From Strongylocentrotus droebachiensis (Eukaryota; Echinodermata; Echinoidea; Camarodonta; Strongylocentrotidae): a DNA stretch of 64,000 nucleotides. The notes under the pieces are model-generated. The model was not told where the DNA came from, ran no database searches, and saw only the letters and a program-made list of their open reading frames with translations. Below, in pieces: positions 1 through 12,548 of the stretch. Made by a program: the position numbers and the translations under genes. The stretch spans positions 496,001-560,000 of the forward strand of contig JAVYIG010000172.1 in NCBI GenBank assembly GCA_035222895.1, read 5' to 3'. Every line of letters begins with the position of its first letter. Positions within the stretch are counted from its first letter, which is position 1.

Positions 1-3000
1 GATGCCCCTGTGGATGTATTATAAGCACCAGAAAATTTAGCTCCTAAAACACTTCTGCTTTCGAGAAAATTTGAATAAAAAAATTTACCGGTGCTCCCGG
101 TAAATTTTGATAAATTTCAAATAGCGCCTACGACCAAACAATGGTAGCTGCGACCATGAAAATCTCAGAATATGTAGTTGTGGTATATAATTTCCAAATG
201 GGAATAGCCAATCGGTCGATTATAGTCAAGAAACATTATTGTATAGCTAAATTGATATCTTGACCTTGAGAGGGAGCTATACAACATGAACAGCTTAATA
301 TTTTTAATTTCATCACTTTAGACTCGATTTCAACATCGACAACGGTTACTGAATATTGTAGGATCACATATGCTTCCAATATGTTAATTTGAACCAAATT
401 CATGACCCCATACCAAAACTTTGTATTACCTTTAAGGAAGTATTAATATTAACATATACTTGTAGTGGATACTGCATAGCTATTAATGTGTCTGTATAGC
501 CTGTATTAAATGACTCTCAGTTTTGATTGTTTCCAGAGGTAAACAAATATTGTTGGATTAAAATAAAAAGGAATTACATACTCATATGGCTCTGAAAATA
601 TTGTCTAATGCTTTCATTTATGTTTCTAATCATGCTCATTTCACCAAGCAGGCAATACCGGTGTTGGCAAACTCTGATTTACCACATTAAACAACCACAT
701 TAAACAACCACATAAAAAAGGTTTGCTCATTCCTGGAGATAAAATCAATAGCAGACCCCTTTTCAAATCCTACTGGTTCTACTTCAAAATGGTTGTTTCT
801 AATGCATTCACATGTATCTCCATTTCTATGTGTATGGGTAATAATAGACCCTAACACTTTACTCCCACAAAACTAAGCCCCAGGTCAAATGTTAAATACA
901 TGTTTAAGAACAGCACCATCCTTGCTCATCCTTGCATATGGTGCTGATGTAGTATGTACCGGTACATGTATGCTGGTGCTACATGCACATGATGATGTTT
1001 ATACATGTACCTCTTTATATGTCACACAAATAATTCTCCCCTGTGTGACATTATATTTATCATGGGATGGATATATAGATGGCTTTGAGATTATTGAGCA
1101 GTTTCCAGCCCAAGATTAACCCATACTGGTGTTTAGAGGGTTGTCATGGAGCTAGTCAAGACTGGAAATCAATCATTTTGCAAGGTACCACTATGTTGCA
1201 CAAAGCAATCCTTCCGTCAATTGGTGCCTGTCAAATATCAATTTGTGAAAAATTACATGTGTGGCAAACAAGCAACCTTGCAGAGAGGCAAAGTAAGCAA
1301 CCTTGCAGAGAGGCAAAGTAAGCAACTGTATTATTAAATGCACCTGCGTAATTATGCATTTATGAAAACTACTGTATTTGTAATTAACCATTTTTTGGGG
1401 TGCCCAATATTGCCATATTCTGTAACACATATATCAAATGTAAGAATGAGCAAAATTGTAAAACATCCAATACTTTCAAATATGAAGCTTGTTCCTCACT
1501 CATTCAAATGATGTTTTTTTTCTTTTCTTGGTTTTTATGTACAACTGCATGCTCAATCAGCTTAAATATGAATGTTTTTCTGTTTCTTATGAGTGAAACA
1601 AATGTCAATTTGAATCCAAATTGAAAAATGAAAATTGAATACTAAAAATGTAATTTAAATTGCTCTAAATCCAAAATGAGAGCCAAAACTCTCCACAAAA
1701 TATAACATCATCAGTTAAAAAGCTATTGTCTGGCTTTGAAAAGATGCTATCATCCTAATGATCTCACTGTCCTTCAGACTCTCTCATATTAAATTATTTA
1801 TAGTGCACAATCAACTACTTGTTCATGTACAGTGTACTTGTTCTTTCATTTTCATAACGTTCTTATTCATAAACCACCTCTTTTATAATTTTCAAGTTAC
1901 AAAGATGTATATCCCCAATCAGATGAACCTCTATAAGTCATCTATACATTTGCTTCACTCTTGAACAGGATTTGCTTGAGTATGAATACTGACAAGACAT
2001 AGTTTGTTTTGAAGTATGCTTCTGAGAATCTCCACATTCATCCACAATATTTCTTAATTATACCGGGTACATACAATGTACTGAGCTGCACTGTAATATG
2101 CTTTTTGTTAACATTATTTCTCCTTATCTTATTTACATCCACATTTTGTTTCTTCCTTAAGAGGATGAAGACTGACAGAGAGATTCAAATTAGGCCTGTG
2201 AGGACTTTTCAGATGAATACAATTTACTTGATTTACTTGACAGATAGAATATTGTTTTTAAAAACACCCCAACAAAAACCTCTACTGCACAGTACACATA
2301 CATGTATTTATAAAGTGTGTAACAGGTAAAAGTGGTAATCTTTAAGCTACTTAAACCCCTGTACAATTTTTTTTTAAGGGCATGACTAGTAACTGTTGAT
2401 TGAGCATTCTTGCAGCTGCATGTCAGATACATGTCCTTGTATTTGTTTAAAGTTGAGTACATATTTTAATGTTTTTTGTTTTGATAATAAAGTGTGTCAT
2501 CTCATTTCAGCAACATTTAGTTCCATGCAAAATTGGAAGCCAACATGAGTTTAATACAAAGGCTGCAACAGCAAAACACATCATGCATTACTATCGTATA
2601 GGCCTACACAATTTGTGCTAAACCATTGTTTTACCAAGGAATGATTAGTGATAATCACCTAGTTTAGTTTTCATATGCATTAGTAAATATTGAATAAATA
2701 GATACACAAATCCATAAATTTGTAGACAAATATTATAATTTACAGATAAGATGATTATTTCTATGTTCTTTGTTACATATTTAATGTTCAAGAGAAATTA
2801 TCAACGTTTAGTAACGTCAAGATTAATGTCCATTTTCAATGATAAGAACATTATTTGCACTAAGGCACTTTGATGACTGCAAAATCTATAATCGCAGATA
2901 AAATTTCAAAGGAATATTTTCACCAACAAAATAATCTTGCTCCCCATGACTTTTGGATTGATTTTTTAACAAGTATTAATCTTTATAATGTAAATAATAT

Positions 3001-3091
3001 ACCGTTAACAATAATTTTCCAGTTAAAAAATTGAAGAATAAAAAATAAAAAAAATAAAATCTCATTCCCTTTAAACATGGCTGTAGCTTAC
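1..3091. other. Intron of the minus-strand ABCA-type gene (left edge)
   Basis: AT-rich non-coding sequence downstream, in gene direction, of the last recognisable ABCA exon. I looked for the next minus-strand exon and found none, so the gene must continue beyond base 1. A 25-bp unit beginning agcaaccttgcagagag is tandemly duplicated at about 1274-1323. Open frames here are short, low-complexity and unsupported. Confidence 0.6.
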
Positions 3092-3216
3092 CTCAGCAGG
3101 GTTTGGTCTCGAGGCCAGGATGGCATCGGCAACATCAGGAGACAGACCGACTTGACTTTTAAGGTAACTACGCACTGCATCTGGATCGTCCAATAAACCA
3201 CTTAAAGATGACAGAT
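3092..3216 (-). CDS. ABC transporter subfamily A, fifth visible exon (first exofacial loop)
   Basis: Internal exon of 125 bp. Read on the minus strand it has the acceptor tttctcactttcag at its high-coordinate end and the donor GAG|gtaagc at its low end. It enters in phase 1, which matches the phase-1 exit of the exon at 8333-8514, and the junction codon becomes Asp. It leaves in phase 0. The 41 whole codons include SGLLDDPDAVRSYL and SPDVADAILASRPNPAE. From memory, this resembles the ABCA1/ABCA2 first-loop segment with a helical stretch followed by NLSLP-type and LLxARxxPxE-type motifs. It would lie in the large exofacial domain between TM1 and TM2. No ATP-binding cassette is in the window. 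The exon itself is well supported; the paralogue (ABCA1, 2 or 4) cannot be settled from this part. Confidence 0.8.
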
Positions 3217-3489
3217 CTGAAAGTGAGAAATCATTAATGATATCTGTTAGCTGGAGTCAAAGATATGTTAAGGATACATGAGCTGCATCTAAACAGCAAA
3301 CATCATCAATTTTTTTTACATTCCAGTGTTTCGCCGGTAGTTGCAAAATGGCTAACGACTAACTAGACGAAAAATCTAAATAAAAAAATCCACCTCTGGA
3401 TTTCTTTTTTTTAAATGCCTGCCAAAGTTTCACTGATTTTTTGTGGGAAGTTGGAGAAGGAGATGGGGAAGAAAGGGGAAGAAAAGAGA

Positions 3490-3521
3490 AGCAGAGAGAG
3501 AGAGAGAGAGAGAGAGAGAGC
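3490..3521. repeat. (GA)n microsatellite
   Basis: Uninterrupted GA dinucleotide run followed by purine-rich AAGA/GAGGA sequence to about 3660. The Ser-rich reading frame on the other strand is a by-product of this tract. Confidence 0.9.
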
Positions 3522-3966
3522 AAGGAAAGAAAAAGAAAAAAAGTCTATAAGGAGGTAGTGAAGAAAGACAATACGAGAAGATGGAGCAGATGAAACATAA
3601 AAAGATGAGGAGGATGAGGAGGAAGAGGAGGAAGAAGAAAAAGAAAAAGAAGAAGAAGATATATAGATGAAGAATACAATGACATTACCCAAACGTTCCA
3701 ATAGTAATTCTAGCTTTTAAATAAAGTATCATCTACACTACTATAAACCCCAAATTTCCAACTACCCCAGGTATTATGAGCATTTCAATGTCGACTGCAA
3801 CTAGCCCTTCCATTTCATTTCAAAACATCTGGTTACGCCTGAGGACTAGATTTATCATAATGCATGCAGTACACATGTCTGTCTATCTCTTGGCTGCCTG
3901 GTAACATTCAAGTCATTCTGTAATGTCATTCCTGCAAGGCGACAAGAATAACATCCCTCAATTCTC

Positions 3967-4307
3967 AATAGGCCTGTCCTCGTCAGCTCGAGATTGCCAA
4001 ATTGCTGCTATTTCTGATTCGGGAAATTAGCCCGAAGTTACAAATCGCGTCTACATCAGCTCAAAACTCGAGCTCAAGAAATTAGCCCGAGAAATATTGC
4101 TCAGTGTTCCCGCATAGTGCGAGTCTTTGGGCTGTTGAAAACGGACCGGACAATTAGCGGGCTATTTTGCAAACTAGATTTTTCCAAGCACATAATGCCC
4201 GGACATAATGTAGCCTGCTATGTGCGTCTTCACCTGCCAAATAAACTTCCAGAATCAGAAATAACAGGCTATCTGGTAAACTCGAGCTGATGAAGGCAGG
4301 CCTATAG
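3967..4307. mobile_element. Foldback MITE, about 340 bp
   Basis: The left end carries aataggcctgtcctcgtcag followed by ctcgagattgccaaattgct and a ttctgatt block. The right end carries the inverted counterpart: aatcagaaataacaggc, then ctcgagctgatgaaggcagg and cctata. Arms of roughly 50 bp with small indels enclose about 230 bp. No coding capacity is seen. Non-autonomous DNA transposon is an inference from structure. Confidence 0.65.
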
Positions 4308-4379
4308 GAAGACTGAATTTAGTCTGGTATGGGTTGCATCATACCACTCTAATCCTGTTCAGGGAAATCAAGGTATCTC

Positions 4380-4770
4380 TTTGACGTGTTCACACAGAGC
4401 AAATTTGATGTTATTTTGAAAACTAAATTTCTGCTGTATTGGGTTGCATCATATCACTGTAATACTTTAGGGATTCGAGGTACATCTGTCTCCCTTGAAT
4501 GTGTTCACAAGCAAGTTGATGTTTCATATGACATACATGTATCCCTTAGACATGCTCACATATGAGCAAGATGATGTTTAAAATGACGTACATGTATCAT
4601 GCTTCAGGAGACCCAAGGTACATGTGTACATTTACATTGTGCATGTAAAGTACATGCAGGATCTACCCACTGGATGTGTTCACACAAGCCAGCTGACATA
4701 TCATGCTACAGGGAATCTAAGAATCTCTAGAATGCGTTCACACAAGCAAGTTAATGTTCAGATGTTAATG
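4380..4770. repeat. Diverged tandem repeats around a TGTTCACACAAGCAAG motif
   Basis: Related words gtgttcacacagagcaa, gtgttcacaagcaagttg, gctcacatatgagcaagatg, gtgttcacacaagccagct and gcgttcacacaagcaagtta recur at about 55-120 bp spacing. This looks like an old degenerate satellite rather than a clean array. Confidence 0.5.
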
Positions 4771-5936
4771 TTTCAATCACGCTATAGCTCCCTCTGATAC
4801 CATGTGTAAGCACATTTATGTATTTATAGGAGCTACAAAGACCTATGTTTACATTCCACAGCAGAATATGACCTGTCACTAATAAAACATGTATGAATGA
4901 AATGCCATTTCGAACTGCTACGAACGCCGTACGAACGATTTTCAGACAATGAAAAAACAGGGAGGTTCGTAAAAACCTTTGTGACCGTAGCATTAGCTAC
5001 TACTGTGCAATTCATAATGTATGTAAAGGTATATGTAGCAAGCTCCCTTAAACTTCCTCACAAATTCCTGCCTGTTATTTTCTATTAATATACCAGAGTC
5101 AACTAGTAATTGGAAACTTTTTTTTTCTTCTGAATATCTGCCACATGTTTTTGTCAAACACCTCACATAATTTTTTAAAACTAAAATGCAATGTTTTCAC
5201 ATTACTTGAAGTTCATTTGTTGTTTTAAATCGAGTCATTAACTTTTATTCAGTGCCAAATAAAGTTAGGGTTAAAAAGATGATTGGGATTAATTCTAGGA
5301 ATAAATCATCATAATCTGGGCAAACTACCTGAACATGAGGAAATGAAAGAGCATGAACAAGAAGATAAAAAACATCATGCATGCAATACATCTGCCTTGT
5401 ATAAACTCTCTGCCTGGGGCCTAGTGTAGGCAGCGCATGATGTATTAGTTTGCATTGCCTTTATTGACTTAAAAGTCATGTACTCAATAATGCAATTAGT
5501 CCCGCCATCTTGGTTTACTGATGAGAACGGTTCAGAGTGTATTCCATGCAGGGAGTTTCTTTAAGATGGACACAATAGGGAAAATATCAGACACAGGATC
5601 AATCAGAAAAGACATACATAAAAGATTAATGCTTTTCATGGATAAACATATCTTTCTCATAACATTCAAACAATCTCAAGCGATGCTGTTCTCTCCTTTA
5701 CAGGTACTATTGAGCTTTTTGAGTAAACAATGACAATTAAAGAGAAGGTTGAGTTCTGGGAAGAGGTGAAAAATAATTTGTGAGGATTACTCATTCTTAT
5801 TATGCAAGTGTGGAAGAACATCAGTTAAGACATGTTCCCTGAAAAGCATAGCTCTTCAAATGCCTTCATATTCTAAATATGCATGTAACATCGTAAAAAA
5901 AGGGGGGGGGGGCGGCTTTTTACGCCACATGTTCGT

Positions 5937-6125
5937 GTAGTCCCATATACATCTTTCTGTGCAAGTGTTTGTAACTTTACCAAGACTTGGCCAAATTTCT
6001 TATCATTTTGATGATTCCAGAACCTTGCAATACACACAAATTCTAATATGCTAGATGATCAACCTTTTCTGGTCGGTTCCACACCGTTTCTTTCACAATG
6101 CAATCACATGACCAGAACTCAACTT
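5937..6125. mobile_element. Truncated copy of the MITE family seen at 24330-24700
   Basis: This segment is the reverse complement of part of the element at 24330-24700. Shared words are cccatatacatctttctgtg, cttatcattttgatgattcc, agaaccttgca and tttctttcacaatgcaatc. Terminal repeats are not both present here, so it is a partial copy. It is preceded by a G run at about 5903-5912. Confidence 0.6.
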
Positions 6126-6648
6126 CATCTTTAAGATGGAGTTGTGCATAAAATCTACCATGACGGTTAAACCATTGCCTACAGCAGCTGGGTAGCTCCT
6201 GTATTGTTGCCTATGGGAATGAGGGAAATCAGTAGTCAATGGGTTAAAGCTAATCTCAAGCTCTGGTATGGGAATTGTATGTTGAGAGAACATGGCTGTA
6301 ATTCATTCTGGATTGCTTATCCTGCAGTAAATTGATTGTTTCAACCAGTAAAATAAGAACGAGCTCACAAAAACTTGCTGGAATTCATCAAAAATCACAA
6401 CTCTCATCTGCATATAGTGACCTGCGTTAAGCACATGGTATAGGGGCCTACTTTAATACCTAGATTTCCTTATCTTTCTATGCGCATTACTCAGCACCTA
6501 TACATTTTCTACCAAAATCGCAGAGGAAGATAAATGCTAACGATGTTCACCTTGACAAACCTGAAGGAGTTAACAAACAGGACATGAAAAGTTCACTCGT
6601 TCATTAGACTTTGCGCTGAAGGAAGATAAATCTGATACTGTCTGGTGT

Positions 6649-7442
6649 TTAACCCTATGTTAACTGGGGGGGGGGGGGTCAATTTGACCCCCCCCCCCTG
6701 TAGAAATTTCGAGACTACTCCGAAACCGCGGCAGATATAACATTTTCCTTTCATGACTTTTTACTTTCGATTCTTACGCATCTTTTAAAACAATTTTTTT
6801 GAAAATCGGACCTACGGTTACAAGGTCACGTGACCTTTTGTCTTTGCATGTCAGCCCGAAAATCGCTCATTTTCGTGATTTGTGTACAAAACATATGTAA
6901 AAGTCATTTTTCCTAAAAATAGATAAAACAATGGTTATTGGGTCTTGTTTAAAGTTTAGATGTTTGTTTTGGGGTCAAAATAGTTGAATTGTAGTTATAA
7001 ATGAAATAAAACAACAAAAACAATAAAATACATAAGTTAAAAAAACAATGAAATACATAAGAAATTATAAAAACAAGAGATAACATAAGGAATAACCTAG
7101 CTCTTCCAATTTTTTATGTTATATTATTATTCCAAATGGTCTAATAAATATATATAGTGAAAAAGAATACTTAAATATGAATAATCTATGATTTATGGGC
7201 AGAAATGTGGATTGTATGACCTTATTTGCATAAATTACCATAAATATGCAAATGAGTGAATTTTTCAAAAATTTGAAATTACCATAGTATTCTATACACT
7301 TCACTTGACATGCATGCAAATTTTCGCGGCGATCGGCGGTGAAACGGCCGAGATCTTAGGGGGGGGGGGGGGGGGGGGGGTCAAATTGACCCCCCCCCCC
7401 AGTAAAAACCTGGTCTGAAATAGCCCAGTTAAGATAGGGTTA
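6649..7442. mobile_element. About 790-bp element with 20-bp TIRs and paired G-run/C-run hairpins
   Basis: The left terminus ttaaccctatgttaactggg and the right terminus cccagttaagatagggttaa are inverted repeats with one mismatch. Just inside each end is a G run, the short palindrome TCAATTTGA (left) or TCAAATTGA (right), then a C run. Each end can therefore fold into a strong GC hairpin. The interior (about 6720-7350) is AT-rich with no convincing ORF. Confidence 0.7.
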
Positions 7443-8183
7443 AGAAGATTTCAGAATAGATAGTTTGTCACCCACTATGGTATTTCCTCCTAATTATGGC
7501 ACTTGAAATAGAAATCTTTATTTTCCTTATCTTAAACCATGTACCGAAAAAGAAAGCATAGTCAGAGCTCTGTTGCATCTAATTAAAGAAAAAGATAGAG
7601 GTGGGGGAAGTTTGAGTTGACTGGTTTCAAGCAAGAAGAGATAAAATGGGTAGCAGAGTCAATCCATTCACATTTCACAGCCAGGATTAGAAGAAGAGGG
7701 AGGTGGGAGATACACATCAGAGTGAGGGGGAGGAGGGAATTGGTAGTAGAGGAAGTACAGTTTATGTTGGGGGCAAGTAAAGTTTGTAGTGGGGCAAGTA
7801 AATTAGATGGTGGGAATTTAAATTGGTAACTGCTAAACTAAATGGTTGATAGGGCAATAAAAATAGGTGGTGAGAAAAGTGACATTGATCGTATCAAAAC
7901 AAGTAGATTTGATATTGGGTAAAGTAATACTGTTATTTAAATTTGTCGCAGGCAAGTGAAATCAGCAATTGGAAAGTGCACCTCAGGTTTGGTAAAGTGT
8001 GATCGGTACATAGATTCAGTGACAGGCCAAGGGAAACTAGGGTTTGGGGCAGGTGACATTAATATTAAAGCCTGTCTGCACTGGTTTGACCAGGAGGGAT
8101 TAGACTTGATTATGGGACTCCCTTCTTTACTCTCTTCATGAGATTGACAATCTACAGCACTTTACGTCATGCCTCAAAAGTGA

Positions 8184-8188
<5 letters not shown>

Positions 8189-8219
<31 letters not shown>

Positions 8220-8330
8220 CTCCTCCTCCTCCTCCTCCTCCCCCTCCCCCTCCCCCTTCCCCTCCCCCTTCCCCTCCCCTCCCCCTCCCTCTCCTCTCCC
8301 CCTCCCCTCCCCCTCCTTCTCCTCATAATT
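8189..8330. repeat. (CT)n/(CCT)n polypyrimidine tract
   Basis: CT dinucleotides, then CCT triplets, then C-rich blocks, immediately next to the donor site of the ABCA exon at 8333-8514. In the transcript sense it is a purine-rich (GAG/GGA) intron start. The Pro-rich and Glu-rich frames across it are artefacts. Confidence 0.9.
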
Positions 8331-8332
8331 AC

Positions 8333-8514
8333 CTGGTAATGAAGGGTTGCCAGGGTCTACTGACCCCTGTGCCCTGTCCCACCAGTCGTTGCCTTTATTC
8401 AACCAGTCCCCCTGGCGCTCCAGGTCTCCTAGCTGAAGCAAGATCTTCTCCACATCATCTACAAACGTCTTGTTACCCAAGATCTTCTGGATGTCTTCTA
8501 TAAGAATAGATAAC
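8333..8514 (-). CDS. ABC transporter subfamily A, fourth visible exon
   Basis: A 182-bp internal exon with acceptor ctctctctctcacag at the high end and donor CCAG|gtaatt at the low end. It enters needing two bases from the preceding exon and exits in phase 1, which fits the exon at 3092-3216. It encodes about 60 residues including SILIEDIQKILGNKTFV, LQLGDLERQGDWLNKG and WWDRAQGSVDPGNPSLPG. This is a hydrophilic, helical segment with an N-glycosylation sequon (NKT), as expected for the exofacial loop after TM1. Its assignment rests mainly on phase-linked neighbours with clearer ABCA motifs. The upstream exon at 10624-10725 ends in phase 1, which does not fit, so one exon of length 3n+1 is missing from my model between them. 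Confidence 0.75.
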
Positions 8515-10623
8515 CTGTGAGAGAGAGAGGCAAGGTTCAATTACAGTAAGTAGGGGATTAGTGCAAACACATGTACAGTAATCCCTTGTCTTTTTATATT
8601 CTAAACCAATTTTATAGCTTACATTTATTTGTACGTGATAGTCATTCTAAGCCTAATATTCAAACAAACTTCTGTGGAATATATACATGCTTACCAACCT
8701 CATTGAGAGTTTAGGATGCAATGGAGGGTGTCAATTAAAATTGGTAAGTTTAATGAGTTTGAAGACATATATACAGTCTATGTTTGTGTGTTGTCAAAAG
8801 ATCATTTGAAATGAAAGATGGGAAATTAGAGTAATTATCTGACATGTTATGAAGCTATTGTGTTCTTAATTTCTTCACTCATTGACTACATACTTTAATA
8901 CAAAGATGACATATTTTAGAAAAAGATGTAGCAACCAACATGCTCAATATAATATGAAGATGAAAACCTAATAAATTGTACATACATCCTGGGTTTCAAA
9001 TCTGATATCTGGATCTTATCTTACATTACTTGTTCATCTAATGATCTAATACCTATAACCTAATATTTAGGCCATTAATTTCTGGATTAAGTATCTCACT
9101 CTATGTCTGAATAAAAAAAAACTTAAAAAGTTCAAACATCACTTTTTTCCCATGTTATTTAGTAATCCCTTTAAATTCAATCTAGCACACAACTACCAAT
9201 ATTTGTTAATACTCAGACCTTAACTGGCATAATTGAATATTACTAAATCATTAAGTCACCCCCCCCCCCCCCCCTGCTAGACCATAAAACTAATATCCTA
9301 CTTTAAAATGTAATCAAAATTGAGGAAGTTATGGAAGGTCATGGAAAAGGGAAATCCCTAATCGAACAGTCAGATCATTCCAGTGAAAAGAATATTTTGG
9401 TTCTTTGTTACGCAGACAATCAAACATCACGCTCTATACGGTACATGATGTTTGCGCCATGGGCAAACAATTTTTTAATAAATGGGCAAGAGCTTTTTTA
9501 TTTGTGAAGAAAACGAAAGAAGGGAAGACACCTGTTCCAAGGCAATTATTTACTTTGCTAAAAAACTACATTCAAGTCCCAATCTTCTCCTGGTACTATT
9601 TGTACCACCAAAAAAAAACATCATAAAGAGTCGGGGGGGGGGGGGGGGGGTGCTCTCCCAAGTTTCATACAACTGCAAGTATCCAATGGAGCTTTTCACA
9701 TTTCTAAGCAGATATTCACTATAAAAGTGGACTTTTAAATACTTCAAAACTTCAAAACTAGATTAATTACTCATAAAGCCTTCATGTACAACAACAAAAT
9801 GTACATGTATGAACAACCAAATTCACAAAGGGGAGGGGGAGGAGAAAGGGGTCATGTCACATTTTACACCATTGCAGTATTTCATGTCTAGACCTTTAAT
9901 ATGCCAAACTCTACAATTTGTATTTTGTAGGACTCTACTGACTGAAACGTCTCCTCAGACTTAAGAAACTAAGACCCTGTTCTCACTCACTTTGAAAGTG
10001 GTCTTAGTTAGACCGCTCCAGAGGAACGGGTCTTGAGGAACGGTTTGCGAGCGTACACACTCCGAGCAGTTTTTAATGGCTCAAACCGCTCCACGAGTCA
10101 AAGTGGTCTTGTTGCTATGGCAGCTCAGGTCAGCAGGTCAATTTTTTCGCGCGCGGAATACAAACCATAATCATGTACCGTACTACATGTTTCGCACCGA
10201 AGGTCACTAGCTCACTTCCGTTCAAAGTACGCTTCCGTTCACATTGCACGTTAGAGCGCTCCAAACCGCTCTTAATAAGACCCGCTCCTCAAGACCATCT
10301 CCAGAGGTGGTCTTCTGGAGCGGTCCAGAAGTCCACTTCCTGGACCACTTTGACCGTTCTCACTCACCTAAGAACCGCTCCTGAGGAACGGGTCTGAGGA
10401 GCGCTCCAACAAAGTGAGTGAGAACGGGGTCTAAGGTAAGAAACTTTTAAAAATAAAGTTCAAACAGCAATGAATCTGGATAGTCAGCATGGCCCAAAAT
10501 CAAACTTGAGAAAGAAACAGAAGGGACTAATTCCATCATTAAATGTTCAATTTGGGCTACAAATTAAAAAAAATATAATGAAGAGATTATTTTACTTGGC
10601 TTGGGAAAAGTCATTGACTTTGC
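8515..10623. other. ABCA intron(s) with a 459-bp MITE; expected exon not found
   Basis: Contains C/G homopolymers (about 9259-9275 and 9634-9650) and the MITE at 9973-10431. The phase mismatch between flanking exons predicts a coding exon here. I scanned the minus strand and found no segment with both good splice signals and ABCA-like sequence. Confidence 0.5.
9973..10431. mobile_element. PIF/Harbinger-like MITE, 459 bp, TAA target duplication
   Basis: Termini gaccctgttctcactcactt (left) and aagtgagtgagaacggggtc (right) are inverted repeats. Both are directly flanked by TAA (9970-9972 and 10432-10434). The interior repeats the words accgctcc and gaccgctccagagg several times. It has no transposase. 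A 3-bp TWA duplication is typical of PIF/Harbinger elements; that family assignment is inferred. Confidence 0.7.
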
Positions 10624-10725
10624 CTGGGACATCGCTTTCTAGCTCGTCTTTCCGGCATGAGTTGAGAGTATCACACATGAGAGATTGAAGGAAAGGAACC
10701 ATTCCAGCCGATGGCATCGCTTTGG
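10624..10725 (-). CDS. ABC transporter subfamily A, third coding exon (PSAG motif)
   Basis: A 102-bp exon with acceptor ggtcatttttcag at the high end and a GC-type donor CCAG|gcaaagt at the low end. It enters in phase 1, matching the exit of the exon at 18376-18469. It encodes 33 whole residues starting KAMPSAGMVPFLQSLMC. Human ABCA1 has KAMPSAGTLPWVQGIIC at the same place just after TM1, and ABCA2 has a related PSAG segment. This is the most diagnostic evidence for subfamily A. It lies at the start of the first exofacial domain, where conserved cysteines begin. The GC donor and the phase of the next visible exon are the odd points. Confidence 0.88.
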
Positions 10726-12548
10726 CTGAAAAATGACCTGTAGATGATTGTGGGGAAAAAAAGAAGATAAAACATATTATTCATTAAAGCTGAATGACAA
10801 AAAGTGCAATAGACATTCTATGTGCAATAAAATGTAGAAATTATCATTTTTCTTCTGTATATTTAGATACATGTAGCAGTTTGCTTCATGAACAGACTTC
10901 AAATTCTCAATATGAAAAATAAATTTTAACGTTTTTTTCATTAGGATAGATGCCTCAATTACATGTACTTTCATTTAGAAAATGTCAAAGGGTCATTGTT
11001 TCTGATTTTCTAAAAAAGTATGGAATGAAAATAAATAATAAGATTTGAAATTTCACAGAGATTATGGCCTTATCAATAACAGTCAAAAGTAATATAAAAC
11101 CTAATAATCAAGTCAACCTGTCTGAATTACTCGGCTGTTTTCGCAAAATGTATTGAAATCTTGAATATGCAGGAGGTACAGTACATGTACAAATGTGTAG
11201 ATACAGGGTACATTTACAGTGTACATTAACCTAAAAAAGATATGTTTTGGGGGAACTTTAGTACTTTACCAGAATATGGCTTCCTTTCTTAGAGTTTGTA
11301 CTCTCTGAATCATAACACATTTACAATGAACATACAATAATAATAATTAAAAATAAATCATTCTTATATACATGTAGCACATATCACAAAAATCAATTTA
11401 AGTTCCTATGCGCTCAGAAAAAAAAAAAAAAGGGATAATAGCAAACATGAGGGAAGAGAAGAGAAAGAATAACTGCTTTGTCATAAAATTGTAATAATTT
11501 AACAAACAAACGAATGTGTTTTTATTAAGAGACAATATACATGTACAGTGAACATTACAATTTGTACAGTGTACATGAATGTCCCAATGATAGAGATCAA
11601 CACAAAGTAAAATTAGGATAAATACATCCTGTAACCTCGATTGAGTGATGTAGGTATAAAGCTATTGTGCCCATTCTCGTATTGTGTGAAAAAGGATACA
11701 CCTTTTGTTTATAGGATGTTTTTTATTTCCATGGCCTTGCTGACAATGAAAATCAATGATGCGTGATCGACATAGACTGTGACCTAATTAACAAAACTGT
11801 ATTACACAGCATTACCATACTTTGTCACACATGTAAAAACAATTTGTTTACCGGTACATGTTCTGTATACCTACAGGGGTGTACCATCCTGTTTTCTTTG
11901 GAAGTGCATTTTCCATTTTAATTATTTAATCCTTCATTAATTAATTTTTGTATTATTTGATTTCTAAATGTTTGTACAGTATTTGCTTTATCATTGGTTC
12001 GGAGCCAACAGGGCATAATATCTGTTATATGAGTTTTTGCCATGATGCTCCAAACAGACAATATGTTATACATGTATATTGTGTAGAAACAATTCAATTT
12101 TCTATACCATGTTCAATTATAAGATTCTGAATTTCTAATCACATTTTAGAGACTCTCTCATTCAACAAGGCAAAGCGCTGTGCAATATAAAATAACCAAC
12201 TATTCATACCCCCTTGTACAGTAAATTTGATATGTTTTATCTGTTGTATCTGTTTTTTCGTAACTTTGTTGAATTCTTTTAGATGTACCGGTAAGCTTTA
12301 ATATGTCACATTCTCTGACTCTCATGAAACATCTAGATTGGGAGAAATAAAATGTTCACATACTTAAAAATTAAACAACTTGGCAAGGGTATGAATAATT
12401 TAGTTGTTAATTATAAAACTGTACATGTACATGTACTCTGTCCGAGTCAGAATTACTGTTGTACATCTACAGTATAGTACATGTACATGCAGGTGCAACC
12501 ATGGTGCAACACTGGTGACTACCGGTAGTCTGCATGTACCTCTTCCCT

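Larger units (their letters stand above)
3217..8332. other. ABCA intron: repeats and two inverted-repeat elements
   Basis: About 5.1 kb of intron. It holds a GA tract (about 3490-3521), a purine-rich stretch (3596-3660), a foldback element (3967-4307), diverged tandem units around a gtgttcacacaagcaagttg motif (about 4390-4760), a truncated MITE copy (about 5937-6125), a G/C-run element (6649-7442), and a CT then CCT polypyrimidine tract (8189-8330). No additional exon was recognised. Confidence 0.6.

Noticed and set aside
3411..3701. Ser/Phe-rich minus-strand ORF
   Set aside because: It comes from the GA microsatellite and purine-rich tract.
8136..8540. 134-residue minus-strand ORF read as one gene
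   Set aside because: Only its first part is a real exon (8333-8514), bounded by good splice sites. The rest is Gly/Glu-rich translation of the CCT/CT tract.
8515..10623. Candidate missing ABCA exon near 9890-9945 (minus), starting after a tttcag
   Set aside because: It has an open frame but the wrong exit phase, a weak donor and no resemblance to ABCA loop sequence.
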